Notes: generated by a model from the sequence alone, not told the origin. Counted from the stretch's first letter, positions 8,466 to 18,230 are shown. The stretch: DNA of 42,915 nt from Rubrivivax sp. (GCA_021298085.1 JAJTDE010000070.1:1-42915), one strand, 5' to 3'. Translations and numbers: made by a program.

Positions 8466-8616
8466 CGCTGATCGACCTGGCCGCGGCCGACCGTGCCATG
8501 GGCGAGGATGTAGCGCTGATCAGCGTGATGACCGCCACCGGTGCGCTGATGCCCCTGGCCGAACTGGCGGAGCTGGCCCATGGCCGACGACATCGCCGCA
8601 CAACGCGGCCGTTGAC

Positions 8617-9180
8617 TCATTTCCAGCGCTGGGGCTCGATCTCCACCGCCTCGCCAGCCCCGCCACTCAGCAGCAGGCTGCCTTCCTGAATGGTGGCCTG
8701 CAGCTGCATGCTGCGTTCGGCCATCTGGGCGAGTGCACGCACGGGCTCGTGCGGCAGGCGCCACACCTGCAGCTTGTCCAGGCGCGTGAGCTTGGTGGCA
8801 ATGCCACGCCACCACACGTCGGCGGCGGGCCCGTAGGCCATGGCCACGACGGCATCGCTGCGGCTGCAGGCGCGGGCCAGCGCCTTGTCGTCGGGCTGCC
8901 CGACCTCGATCCACAGCCGGGTGGCGCCGGTGAAGTCCGTCAGGCGCACATCGGGGTCGTCAGGGTCGCTCAGGCCGGCGCCAAAGGCCAGCGTTCCATC
9001 ACCCTGGCAACGGGTCTGCAGCTCGTGGGCATACAGCGCCAGCGCCGCCAATCGCACCATCATGCGTTCATCGGTTTCGCTGGGGTGCCGCGCCAGCGTG
9101 AGGGCATGGTCGGCGTAATAGCCGTGGTCGATGTCGGCCACCGCCAGGTTGGCTTTGTAGATCGTGCTCTTGAGGGCCAT
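8617..9180 (-). CDS. yaeQ: YaeQ family protein
   Basis: The 187-residue product matches the YaeQ family (PD-(D/E)XK nuclease-like fold). It begins MALKSTIYKANLAVADIDHGYY, here quoted in two parts as MALKSTIYKANL and AVADIDHGYY, followed by HPSETDERMMVRLAALALYA and the conserved RLWIEVGQPDDKALARAC. Length is that of the family (about 180). The biochemical role is unsettled; E. coli YaeQ has been linked to suppression of RfaH loss. It sits between the phosphoesterase remnant and the hydrogenase genes, with no sign of functional linkage. Confidence 0.92.
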   Translation of the reverse strand: MALKSTIYKANLAVADIDHGYYADHALTLARHPSETDERMMVRLAALALYAHELQTRCQGDGTLAFGAGLSDPDDPDVRLTDFTGATRLWIEVGQPDDKALARACSRSDAVVAMAYGPAADVWWRGIATKLTRLDKLQVWRLPHEPVRALAQMAERSMQLQATIQEGSLLLSGGAGEAVEIEPQRWK

Positions 9181-9233
9181 GGCGCATTGTGGGGGCAGAA
9201 CCGTGCCCGGCCTGCAGGAAAGCTTCTACGCGA

Positions 9234-9797
9234 TCAGCACCCGCCGGCGCTTTGCCCACCCGCTGCCGCGGGAGCTGCTGGGCCTGGCGGCAACGCCCAT
9301 GCCCAACGCTCCACCGCAGGGTCCTTCAGCCGCTCCACCAGGAAGCGCTTTGCCAGTGCCAGGTGCGCCAGCGCCGTCGCCGACAAGGGCTCGCCCAGCA
9401 CAAAGGACTCGCCCCTGACCGCGAGCGCCACGCACGGTGGTGGCTCGGCCTGTTCAATCTGCCGAAAGACCTGCAGCACCGCGCCGGGCGACAGCGCGTG
9501 TGAGGTATGGGACACCTGCGCGTCGGGCTGCACGCGCCAGCACTGAAGCGGCACCTGGCTGCGCGGGTCGGCCGCATCGATGATCAGCGCCAGCACACGC
9601 CCGCGGAGGTCCAGTGCGTGCTCCAGCTGCAGCTGGAAGTCCTCCAGCAGCTCCACGTCCCAAGGCAGGCCCTGGGCATCCGGGCTGTCCAGCCACTGCT
9701 GCAGCCAGCGGTACAGCGCGGCGCCGATGGCATCGTCACCCCGGCTGGGGTTGCCGATGCACAGGACGAGCAGTGAACCCGCGGCGGCGATGCTCAA
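9234..9797 (-). CDS. hoxW: Hydrogenase maturation endopeptidase HoxW
   Basis: Nickel-dependent endopeptidase that trims the C-terminal tail of HoxH after the NiFe cofactor is inserted. The 187-residue protein has LCIGNPSRGDDAIG near the N-terminus (the conserved GNxxxxDDGxG-type loop whose Asp contacts nickel), DFQLQLEHALDL, a second Asp in IIDAADP, and SHALSP with the ligand histidine. The start is a TTG overlapping the hoxH stop (TTGA), so it is the last gene of hoxFUYHW. The C-terminus is Ala/Pro/Gly-rich and probably not conserved. Confidence 0.9.
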   Translation of the reverse strand: MSIAAAGSLLVLCIGNPSRGDDAIGAALYRWLQQWLDSPDAQGLPWDVELLEDFQLQLEHALDLRGRVLALIIDAADPRSQVPLQCWRVQPDAQVSHTSHALSPGAVLQVFRQIEQAEPPPCVALAVRGESFVLGEPLSATALAHLALAKRFLVERLKDPAVERWAWALPPGPAAPAAAGGQSAGGC

Positions 9798-11269
9798 CCC
9801 CGGCTCAAGGATGCCACCCGCTGGCCATCAGCGTCGATCAGCTCCACCTCCATGGGCATCTGCCCCAGGGCGTGTGTCGCGCAGGACAGGCAGGGGTCGT
9901 AGGCCCGGATGGCACATTCGATGTGGTTGAGCAGGCCTTCGGTCAGCTCGCGGCCGTTCAGGTGCTGCATCGCCACCGTGCGCACGGCCTCGTTCATGGC
10001 CTGGTTGTTGTGGGTGGTGGAGACGATCAGGTTGCAATAGCTGACCAGGTCATGGTCATCCACACGGTAGTGGTGGAACAGCGTGCCGCGCGGCGCCTCG
10101 ATGACGCCCACGGCCTCGTGCCGCCGCGGCCCCGGGTCGGCCATCAGGTCAGTGCCCATCAGCTCGGGGTCGTCCAGCAGCGCCTGGATCAGCTCGGCCG
10201 CGTGCAGCAGCTCGACCAGTCGCGCCCAGTGGAAGAACAGCGCGCCATGAACCGGCCGGCCGCCGCCCAGCGCCATCATCGCGGTGCGCTCGGCCTGGGC
10301 CAAGGGGGTTGGCAAGCGGCTGGCCGCCTGCACACGTGCCAGCGGGCCGACCTTGTACCAGCCCTGTTCGGCACCCAGGGCACGGAGGTGCGGAAACTTC
10401 ATGTACGTCCAGGGCTTGATGCCTTCCTCCAGCACCGCCTGGTAAGTGCTGACGTCCACCTGGTCGAGCAGCGTGGCGCCTTGGGCGTCCACCACACGCA
10501 GCCCACCGTCGTAGAAGTCCAGCGCACCGTCACTGCGCACCAGGCTCATCATGGGGGAGGCAAACTCGCCAAACACGTTGTAGAACGCCGGCTGCGTCTC
10601 GTGCAGGCGCTGCATCAGCTGCACCGCCGTCTGGGCCCAGCCCATGATCTGCGCGATGTCGCGCTGCAGCGTGGCGCGGTCATCGGCCGCCAGGGGCTTG
10701 TTCATGCCGCCGGGCACGGCCCCGGTACCGTGGATGCGCTTGCCGGAGATCATCCGGATGATCTCCTGCCCGAATTTGCGCAGCAGCACCCCCTGGCGCG
10801 CCACCTCGGGGTGATCCTGCACCACGCCGATGAGGTTGCGCCGCGTGAATTCGCTGTCAAAACCCAGCAGCAGATCGGGAGAGGCCAGGTGGAAGAAGTG
10901 CACCGCGTGCGACTGGACGATCTGGCCGTAATGCATCAGGCGCCGCAGCTTTTCCGCGGTGGGTGTCAGCGGGCCATAACCGGCGATCTGGTCCATCGCC
11001 TTGACGGCCGCCAGATGGTGGCTCACCGGGCAGATGCCGCACAGCCGCTGCACCGTGACAGGAACCTCCCAGTAGGGGCGCCCTTCGATGAAGGCCTCGA
11101 AGCCCCGGAATTCAACGATGTGCAGCCGCACCTGGTGAACGGTGTTGGCCTCGTCCAGCAGCAGGGTCACCTTGCCGTGGCCCTCCACACGCGTGAGCGG
11201 GTCGATGGCCACGCGGCGCAGTGCACCCACGGCACGGGAAGGGTCGGCTGTTTCAAGGGCAGAGTGCAT
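9794..11269 (-). CDS. hoxH: NAD-reducing [NiFe] hydrogenase large subunit HoxH
   Basis: Catalytic subunit carrying the Ni-Fe(CN)2CO centre that splits H2. With the ATG at 11269 it has 491 residues, like the Cupriavidus necator protein. IDPLTRVEGHGK (22-33) is followed by RLCGICPVSHH, with ligand cysteines at about 77 and 80. The C-terminal ligand motif DPCLSCATH lies at about 458-466. A 25-residue tail after His466 is the peptide removed by HoxW. A longer in-frame reading upstream overlaps hoxY and is excluded because the conserved protein begins here. It is 19 bp downstream of hoxY. Both cysteine pairs are intact, so an active centre is expected. Confidence 0.95.
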   Translation of the reverse strand: MHSALETADPSRAVGALRRVAIDPLTRVEGHGKVTLLLDEANTVHQVRLHIVEFRGFEAFIEGRPYWEVPVTVQRLCGICPVSHHLAAVKAMDQIAGYGPLTPTAEKLRRLMHYGQIVQSHAVHFFHLASPDLLLGFDSEFTRRNLIGVVQDHPEVARQGVLLRKFGQEIIRMISGKRIHGTGAVPGGMNKPLAADDRATLQRDIAQIMGWAQTAVQLMQRLHETQPAFYNVFGEFASPMMSLVRSDGALDFYDGGLRVVDAQGATLLDQVDVSTYQAVLEEGIKPWTYMKFPHLRALGAEQGWYKVGPLARVQAASRLPTPLAQAERTAMMALGGGRPVHGALFFHWARLVELLHAAELIQALLDDPELMGTDLMADPGPRRHEAVGVIEAPRGTLFHHYRVDDHDLVSYCNLIVSTTHNNQAMNEAVRTVAMQHLNGRELTEGLLNHIECAIRAYDPCLSCATHALGQMPMEVELIDADGQRVASLSRG

Positions 11270-11288
11270 GGCGGCCAGGGGCTGGGTG

Positions 11289-11840
11289 TCAATCGAAGCG
11301 CAGCAGCGCATGCCCCAGGCGGGGTGTGCGGCCGGCCAGCATGTCGGTGAGAAAGCGCCAGATGGCGTCGGCCGACGGCGGGCAGCCCGGCAGGAAGTGG
11401 TCGATGCGCACCACGTCACCCACCGGCACGACGCGGTCCAGCAGCAAGGGCAGCTCCGGGTCATCAGGCACCTGGATGGCGCCTGAATCGGTGCGGTAGA
11501 CCTGCCGCAGGCAATGGGCCACCGGCAAGTGGTTGCGCTGCGCGGGCAGGCCACCGTGGATGGCGCAGGCGCCCACGGCCACCAGCACGGTGCACTGCTC
11601 ACGAAACTCGCGCAGCACGTGGACGTTCTCGTCGTTGCACACCGCACCTTCGATCAGGCCGATGTCACAGGGGCCGCAGCGCTTGATGTCGGTCAGCGGA
11701 GAGCGGTCGATGTCCACCCATTCGACCAGCTGCAGCAGGCGTTCATCCAGGTCACACAGCGACATGTGGCAGCCAAAGCAGCCCCCCAGCACCGCCGTGG
11801 CGATGCGAGGCTTGCGTGCAGGCATCAGGGGTGCGTTCAT
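11289..11840 (-). CDS. hoxY: NAD-reducing hydrogenase small subunit HoxY
   Basis: Small subunit (183 residues) of the soluble hydrogenase module; it carries the [4Fe-4S] cluster next to the NiFe site. Cysteines at 21, 24 and 29 (GGCFGCHMSLCD), the RCGPCDIGLIEGAV segment, VGACAIHGG and LPGCPPSADAIW supply the ligands. As in other HoxY proteins it is short, has no twin-arginine signal and lacks the extra clusters of membrane-bound hydrogenases, so it is cytosolic. It overlaps hoxU by 4 bp and precedes hoxH by 19 bp. Confidence 0.95.
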   Translation of the reverse strand: MNAPLMPARKPRIATAVLGGCFGCHMSLCDLDERLLQLVEWVDIDRSPLTDIKRCGPCDIGLIEGAVCNDENVHVLREFREQCTVLVAVGACAIHGGLPAQRNHLPVAHCLRQVYRTDSGAIQVPDDPELPLLLDRVVPVGDVVRIDHFLPGCPPSADAIWRFLTDMLAGRTPRLGHALLRFD

Positions 11841-12547
11841 GGCAGGGGCTCGTCGTCATCAAACTGGCGCTGGCCAATCGGCACCACAAACCCCACCCGC
11901 TTGGGCAGCAAGGCCCCCACAGGGCAGACCTGCACCGCCGCATCATCCCGGGCCACCGCGCTGTCGCCCAGCAACCCAGTGGGGGAATCGACCACCAGCG
12001 TGACCGCGGCGCCCCGGCCAGCCAGCAGGAAGACCGACTTGCCATCGATGTCGCGGCTGGCCCGCACACACAGCTCGCAGACGATGCAGCGGTTGCGGTC
12101 GAGCCAGACGTCGGGGTGGCTCGCGTCCAGTGCACGGGGCTGGAAGGCATGCCTGAAGTGCGGCGTGAGCATTTCCAGCTGGTAGGCCATGGCCTGAAGC
12201 TGGCACTGGCCACTCTTCTCACAGCCCGGGCAGAAGTGGTCACCGTCGACAAACAGCATCTGCAGGAGGACCCGCCGCTGCCCGTTCAGCGCCGGCGTGT
12301 TGCTTTCCACCGCGAGGCCTGGCGCCGCCGCCAGCGTGCAGGCCGAGCCGCTGTGCCCGTTGACCGTGACGGTACACAGCTTGCAGCCACCCTGCGGCTT
12401 CAACTGCGGGTGGTGGCACAGGTGCGGGATGAAGACCCCCGCCGCCAGCGCGGCCGTCAGTACCGTCTGGCCCGGCGTGAAGGCCACCGTCTGGCCATCG
12501 ACGGTGAAGCTCGGCGTCTGCGCAGGGGCGGGGTCGAACGCGGTCAT
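11837..12547 (-). CDS. hoxU: NAD-reducing hydrogenase diaphorase subunit HoxU
   Basis: Iron-sulfur subunit (236 residues) homologous to the N-terminal part of complex I NuoG, carrying electrons between HoxF and HoxY. A plant-type [2Fe-2S] domain has HLCHHP...GGCKLCTV (residues about 43-60). A His/Cys cluster follows (HFCPGCEKSGQC), then a 4Fe-4S motif RCIVCELCVRAS with a distant CPVGAL. All expected cysteines are visible. It overlaps hoxF and hoxY by 4 bp on each side, indicating tight translational coupling. Confidence 0.95.
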   Translation of the reverse strand: MTAFDPAPAQTPSFTVDGQTVAFTPGQTVLTAALAAGVFIPHLCHHPQLKPQGGCKLCTVTVNGHSGSACTLAAAPGLAVESNTPALNGQRRVLLQMLFVDGDHFCPGCEKSGQCQLQAMAYQLEMLTPHFRHAFQPRALDASHPDVWLDRNRCIVCELCVRASRDIDGKSVFLLAGRGAAVTLVVDSPTGLLGDSAVARDDAAVQVCPVGALLPKRVGFVVPIGQRQFDDDEPLP

Positions 12548-14373
12548 CGGACGGGTGCCTCCTGGGCCCGACCCACCGCCTGCCGGGCGCCTTCGGTGGC
12601 CTGGTGCAGGTCGAACGCCGGCTGGACATCGCCCTCACCCAGGTAACGGTCGACATCGGCGCGGAAGCTCTGCATGACATCCACCACCGTGTCGCCGGCC
12701 GTCTGCCCCAGCCCGCAGTGGCTTGTCGCCTTCATCACCGCTTGCAGCTTCAGCAGCTCATGCAGGTCATGGGGGGTGCCTCGGCCGCTGGCGATCTTGT
12801 CCATGGTGTCCGCCACCAGTGCCGTGCCACTGCGGCAGGGGGTGCAGAAGCCGCAGCTCTCGTGCGCAAAGAAGTGGGCCACGTTGAGCGCCAGCTCGAC
12901 CATGTCGCGCCCCTGGCCGAAGACCATGAACGAACCGGCCGTGGCCACGTCCTCGAACGCGATGCGCCGGCCAAAGGCCGACGACGACAGGCAGCGCCCT
13001 GCAGCGCCGCTGACCTGGACCGCCTTCGGCGCGTGGGCACCGCAATCCGCCAGCACCTGGTGGATGGTCACGCCAAAGGGGTATTCGTAGAGGCCGGGCC
13101 GGTCGACATCGCCGCTGACGGACAGGATCTGCGTGCCGGTGGACTGTGCCGTGCCGACGGCCGCGTACCAGGCCCCGCCATGCAGGGCGATCTCGGCAGC
13201 CCTGCACAGGGTCTCGACGTTATTGACCACCGTGGGCAGGCCCTGGTAGCCCTGCGTGACGGGGTACGGCGGCCGGATGCGCGGCCGGCCGGCCTTGCCT
13301 TCCAGCGACTCGATCAGCGCTGTCTCTTCACCACACACATAGGCGCCGGCGCCCAGGTGGATCTCGATGTCCAGGTCAAAGCCCGGCACGCCGGCCACCT
13401 GGCGGCCCAGGCAGTTGGCGCTGCGCAGACGGTCAATCTCGTCGAGCAGCGGCCGGCGCAGGTAGCGGTATTCGGCCCGCAGGTACAGCACGCCGCGCTG
13501 CGCCCCCACCACGTAGGCCGCGATGGCCATGCCTTCCAGCACGCGGCCGGCAAAGGCCTGCAGCAGCACGCGGTCCTTGAAGGTGCCGGGTTCGCCCTCG
13601 TCGGCATTGCAGACGATCACGCGCTGGTCACCCGGGGCATCGCGGCAGGCCTGCCACTTCAGGGCCGTGGAAAAGCCCGCACCGCCACGGCCCCGCAAGC
13701 GGCTGAGCGCCATCTCGTCGAGCATGCCCTGCCGGCCCCTTGCCACGGCAGCCCGCAGGGCCTGGCCGGCCACATAAGGGGCGCCCAGCAGCCTGTCGGC
13801 CCGCCGGATGGGGTTGTCAACCTGGAAGAACGCGGCCGGCCAGGCGTGCAGCGGGACATCGGCGTCGATCAGCGCCGCGATGTGTTCCACACGCTCAGGC
13901 GTCAGCCGGGTGATGGCCCGCTCGTTCACCAGCAAGGCCGGGCCCTGGTCACACAGGCCGGTGCAGGACGTGAGGGCCACACTGACACGCCCATCGGCCG
14001 AGACCACCCCGGGCTCAAGCCGCCAGTGCTGCAGCAGCTGCTGGTACAGCGCCTGGTTGCCCAGCATCCTGTCGGTGATGTTGTCGGAGAACAGCACCCG
14101 CCAGCGGCCACGCGGCTGGCGGTACAGAAAGCTGTAGAAATCGCGGGTGCTGTGGGCCTGGGCGCAGGAGATACCCAGCGCATCAGCCACCCGCTGCAGC
14201 GTGTTGTCCGACAGCCAGTGCAGCTCGTCCTGCACATCGCGCAGGATCTGCAGCAGACGGTCTGGCCGGCGCCGATGGCGTCGTACTGCACAGGCCACCA
14301 CGTCGGCCACCTGGGGGGCCGGCGTGGTGGCCGCAAGCGCGACGGGCATGCCGTGCGCGGGGCTCACCCACAT
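12544..14373 (-). CDS. hoxF: NAD-reducing hydrogenase diaphorase subunit HoxF
   Basis: FMN- and NAD-binding subunit (609 residues) where electrons from H2 reduce NAD+. Residues 1-165 are NuoE-like and the remainder NuoF-like. The FMN/NAD site has GRGGAGFSTALKW (228-240), CNADEGEPGTFKDR (255-268) and GAGAYVCGEETALIESLEG. The [4Fe-4S] ligands are Cys507, 510, 513 (SCGFCTPC) and Cys553. In the NuoE-like part only Cys137 and Cys141 remain of the four usual ligands, so that [2Fe-2S] cluster may be absent or altered. The ATG at 14373 is chosen for a GGAG 8 bp upstream. It is the first gene of hoxFUYHW, and an FNR-like box lies about 80 bp upstream. Confidence 0.94.
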   Translation of the reverse strand: MWVSPAHGMPVALAATTPAPQVADVVACAVRRHRRRPDRLLQILRDVQDELHWLSDNTLQRVADALGISCAQAHSTRDFYSFLYRQPRGRWRVLFSDNITDRMLGNQALYQQLLQHWRLEPGVVSADGRVSVALTSCTGLCDQGPALLVNERAITRLTPERVEHIAALIDADVPLHAWPAAFFQVDNPIRRADRLLGAPYVAGQALRAAVARGRQGMLDEMALSRLRGRGGAGFSTALKWQACRDAPGDQRVIVCNADEGEPGTFKDRVLLQAFAGRVLEGMAIAAYVVGAQRGVLYLRAEYRYLRRPLLDEIDRLRSANCLGRQVAGVPGFDLDIEIHLGAGAYVCGEETALIESLEGKAGRPRIRPPYPVTQGYQGLPTVVNNVETLCRAAEIALHGGAWYAAVGTAQSTGTQILSVSGDVDRPGLYEYPFGVTIHQVLADCGAHAPKAVQVSGAAGRCLSSSAFGRRIAFEDVATAGSFMVFGQGRDMVELALNVAHFFAHESCGFCTPCRSGTALVADTMDKIASGRGTPHDLHELLKLQAVMKATSHCGLGQTAGDTVVDVMQSFRADVDRYLGEGDVQPAFDLHQATEGARQAVGRAQEAPVR

Positions 14374-14445
14374 GGCGAGGACTCCATCCCTGAGCAAGGG
14401 TTTCGAATGAAGCGCCAAGGCTAGGGCTTTGCCGCGTGCGGGGTT

Positions 14446-14459
14446 TTGCCCTGGATCAA
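14446..14459 (-). promoter_or_regulatory. FNR/ANR-like box upstream of hoxF
   Basis: TTGATCCAGGGCAA (minus strand) matches the FNR consensus TTGAT-N4-ATCAA at 8 of 10 positions. If it is a class II site centred at -41.5, transcription would begin near 14411, giving a 38-base leader before hoxF. This would place the hydrogenase under low-oxygen control. The site is visible; regulation is inferred. Confidence 0.5.
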
Positions 14460-14595
14460 GGCCACCGAGGCAGCCACCCACCTGCCCGCGGCGAACAGCC
14501 GGCACCCACCGCTGCACGCGCCACCGCAGTGACTTCACCTACAGTCACCGCCAAGCTCCCCGCGACCCACCCCCCATCCCCCGCCCGCCCGCACC

Positions 14596-15675
14596 ATGCC
14601 CATCACCCCTGCCACGTCCTCCCCCACGCCCGTGCTCGTCACCGCCTGGCGCGGTGGCATCGTCGAGAGCTTTCACCGGGGTTCGGTGGCGGTGGTGGAC
14701 GCTGAAGGCACCGTGCACACGGCCTGGGGCGACATCGACAGGCCCATCTTTCCGCGCAGTGCCGTGAAGCTGCTGCAGGCACTGCCCCTGGTCACCAGCG
14801 GCGCGGCCGACGCGTGGGGGCTGGACGACGCCGAGCTGGCCCTGGCCTGCTCATCGCACAACGGTGAACCCGAGCACGCGGCCACCGCGGCGTCCATGCT
14901 GGCCAAGGCCGGGCTGGACGTCAGTGCCCTGGCCTGTGGCGCCCACTGGCCCTACCACGACGCCAGCCTGAAGGCCCTGGCCGCCGCCGGTGAAGCCCCC
15001 AGCGCGCTGCACAACAACTGCTCGGGCAAACACGCCGGTTTTGTCTGCCTGGGCTGCCACCGGGCTGGGCGACGTGGTGCCTTCGACGCAATCCGGGGCT
15101 ATGTCGATGCCGGGCACCCGGTGATGCAGGAAGTGACGGCCGCGCTGCAACACGCCACCGGCTTCAGCCTGGCCGACACCGCCCGCGGCATCGACGGCTG
15201 TTCCATCCCCACCTATGCCATCCCCTTGCGCCACCTGGCGCATGCCTTTGCCAAGGTGGCCAGCGGCCACGGGCTGGGCCACGAGGCCGACGCCGCGGCG
15301 CGGCGCCTGCGACTGGCCATCGCGCGCCACCCGCGCATGGTGGCGGGCACCGGGCGGGTGGACACCCGCCTGATGCAGCACTTCGGGGAGCGGGTGTGCG
15401 CCAAGGGCGGCGCCGAAGGGGTGCACTGCATCGCCCTGCCCGAGCTGGGCCTGGGCGTGGCCGTGAAGATGGACGATGGCAACAACTCGCGCGCGGCCGA
15501 TGCGGTGACAGCCGCCCTCATCGAATGGCTGCTGCCCTGCAGCGACGCTGACATCGCCGCGCTGCAGCCGCTGCGCCACCCGGTGATGAAAAACTGGAAC
15601 GGGCTGGAGGTGGGGCAGCTGCGCGCCACCCTGCCGCACGAGGCGCCCCCGGCCGGCGCACCGGCTGGGGCTTGA
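14596..15675 (+). CDS. Asparaginase (class 3, Rhizobium etli type)
   Basis: Predicted to hydrolyse L-asparagine to aspartate and ammonia. The 359-residue protein matches the Asparaginase_II (AnsA/ReAV-type) family rather than E. coli AnsA/AnsB. It has PRSAVKLLQALP (a SxxK catalytic motif), ACSSHNGEPEH, HNNCSGKHAGF (second SxxK with a metal-binding Cys/Lys pair) and GIDGCSIPTYA. The first 12 residues are Ser/Thr/Pro-rich, so the exact start is uncertain; no clear Shine-Dalgarno precedes the ATG. It is divergent from hoxF and converges on argG, with 6 bp between their stops. Confidence 0.88.
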   Translation: MPITPATSSPTPVLVTAWRGGIVESFHRGSVAVVDAEGTVHTAWGDIDRPIFPRSAVKLLQALPLVTSGAADAWGLDDAELALACSSHNGEPEHAATAASMLAKAGLDVSALACGAHWPYHDASLKALAAAGEAPSALHNNCSGKHAGFVCLGCHRAGRRGAFDAIRGYVDAGHPVMQEVTAALQHATGFSLADTARGIDGCSIPTYAIPLRHLAHAFAKVASGHGLGHEADAAARRLRLAIARHPRMVAGTGRVDTRLMQHFGERVCAKGGAEGVHCIALPELGLGVAVKMDDGNNSRAADAVTAALIEWLLPCSDADIAALQPLRHPVMKNWNGLEVGQLRATLPHEAPPAGAPAGA

Positions 15676-15681
15676 CCGGGT

Positions 15682-17139
<1,458 letters not shown>

Positions 17140-17988
17140 TCAGCGGCTGCTGGTGGCCAGCGGTGCCAGCAGGGCCTGCAGCCCTTGTGGTGAGCTCGGA
17201 AAGGGCGCCGTGGTGTCGAAGCCGATGAGGCGCGCGGCCCAGCGCTGCACGGCGCCGTCCTCGCCGCCCAGGTAGAGCAGGTGCACGCGGCCCAGCTTGC
17301 GCTGCAGCGAGCGCACGCGGCGCACCAGCCCGAGGTTGTCGAGGTCGGGCACCTGGCCGCACACGATCACGCACGTGTAATGGGTGGCGTGCAGGGCCGC
17401 CAGGCCCTCGCGCGCTCGGGCGGCCAGCGTGACCCGATGACCGGCCGCTTCCAGCCAGGCCTGACAGCGCTGACGCGCCGACGCCGCGTCAGACAGCACC
17501 AGCACCGCCGGCGCCTCGGGTTGCAGCTGGCGCGCCACCAGGGCGCGTGGCGGTGGCAGGGCCGCCTGGAAGGCGGCGACCAGGTGTTGCGGGAGTTCGG
17601 GCCAGACCACGGGCAGCGGCAGCGCGCGGTGCAGTGGCGACAAGGGCTGCGCGCCCAGCCACAGCGCTGCCCGACGCCGCAGCCAGGCGTGCTGGGCCTG
17701 GGCCCAGGCCAGTGTCTTCGGGTCACGGGCATCCAGCACCAGCACATCGGCAGCATGGGCCATGTCGGGGGCCAGCAGGGCCAGGTAGAGTCCCTGGCAC
17801 GACGACAGCGTGGCCAGTTCGTGCAGTTGCTGCTGTCCCGCCGCGTTCAGGCCCAGCGCGCAGACCGTCAGCGCCTGCGGCACACCCCGACTGAGCGAGC
17901 GCTCAGGCGACAGGCGCCGCGCGTCGGCACGCTCGGCGTCGAGGTCCCGGAAGACCTGGCGTTGTTCGGCGGACAGCGGGGCGTTCAT
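17140..17988 (-). CDS. Protein with degenerate receiver-like domain
   Basis: A 282-residue protein of unknown function. The C-terminal part (from about residue 160) resembles a CheY receiver: VLVLSDAASARQRC, then a helix with AGHRVTLAARAREGLAAL, then VIVCGQVPDLDNLGLVRRVR. At the phosphoacceptor position the expected Asp is Cys (VIVCG), and the acidic pair near the N-terminus is reduced to one Asp, so phosphorylation is unlikely. The N-terminal half has VCALGLNAAGQQQL and VLVLDARDP and may be a second, more diverged receiver fold. No output domain or membrane segment is seen. It lies 120 bp upstream of argG on the same strand, with no evident link. Confidence 0.7.
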   Translation of the reverse strand: MNAPLSAEQRQVFRDLDAERADARRLSPERSLSRGVPQALTVCALGLNAAGQQQLHELATLSSCQGLYLALLAPDMAHAADVLVLDARDPKTLAWAQAQHAWLRRRAALWLGAQPLSPLHRALPLPVVWPELPQHLVAAFQAALPPPRALVARQLQPEAPAVLVLSDAASARQRCQAWLEAAGHRVTLAARAREGLAALHATHYTCVIVCGQVPDLDNLGLVRRVRSLQRKLGRVHLLYLGGEDGAVQRWAARLIGFDTTAPFPSSPQGLQALLAPLATSSR

Positions 17989-18230
17989 GGCGAGCGGTCA
18001 GGTGACACCGTGCCAGTATCGACAGCGGGCCGCTGGGCTGATCGGCGTAATTGGGGTGCAAGTCCGGCGCATTGCGCCGTCCTCAGGGACCCCTGTTTTC
18101 CCGCATGGCCGTGGCAAAACCCTTCAGCCCGGGGAGTCCGGTGCATCCGGGAAGACGCCAGGCAAACGTGACTGAGGGTACGTACAGTAGAATCTGGGGT
18201 TGTTCACGCACCACAGAAGCCCACACCACT

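Noticed and set aside
8423-8689. Plus-strand frame with protein-like sequence (PLIDLAAADRAMGEDVALIS)
   Set aside because: No family recognised, it overlaps yaeQ at its end and has no ribosome site; kept only as part of the remnant finding.
9614-11350. 578-codon plus-strand frame opposite hoxW/hoxH
   Set aside because: Antisense shadow of hoxH, with His/Gln/Arg-rich composition and no domain.
12604-14424. 606-codon plus-strand frame opposite hoxF
   Set aside because: Antisense shadow; hoxF on the minus strand is unambiguous.
14529-14548. GTGAC-N10-GTCAC inverted repeat between hoxF and the asparaginase gene
   Set aside because: Arms of only 5 bp with a long spacer are expected by chance in this DNA.
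18051-18190. Riboswitch (cobalamin-like or c-di-GMP-like) upstream of the small Cys-rich gene
   Set aside because: Individual short strings resemble riboswitch segments, but no complete conserved core or expected pairing could be traced.
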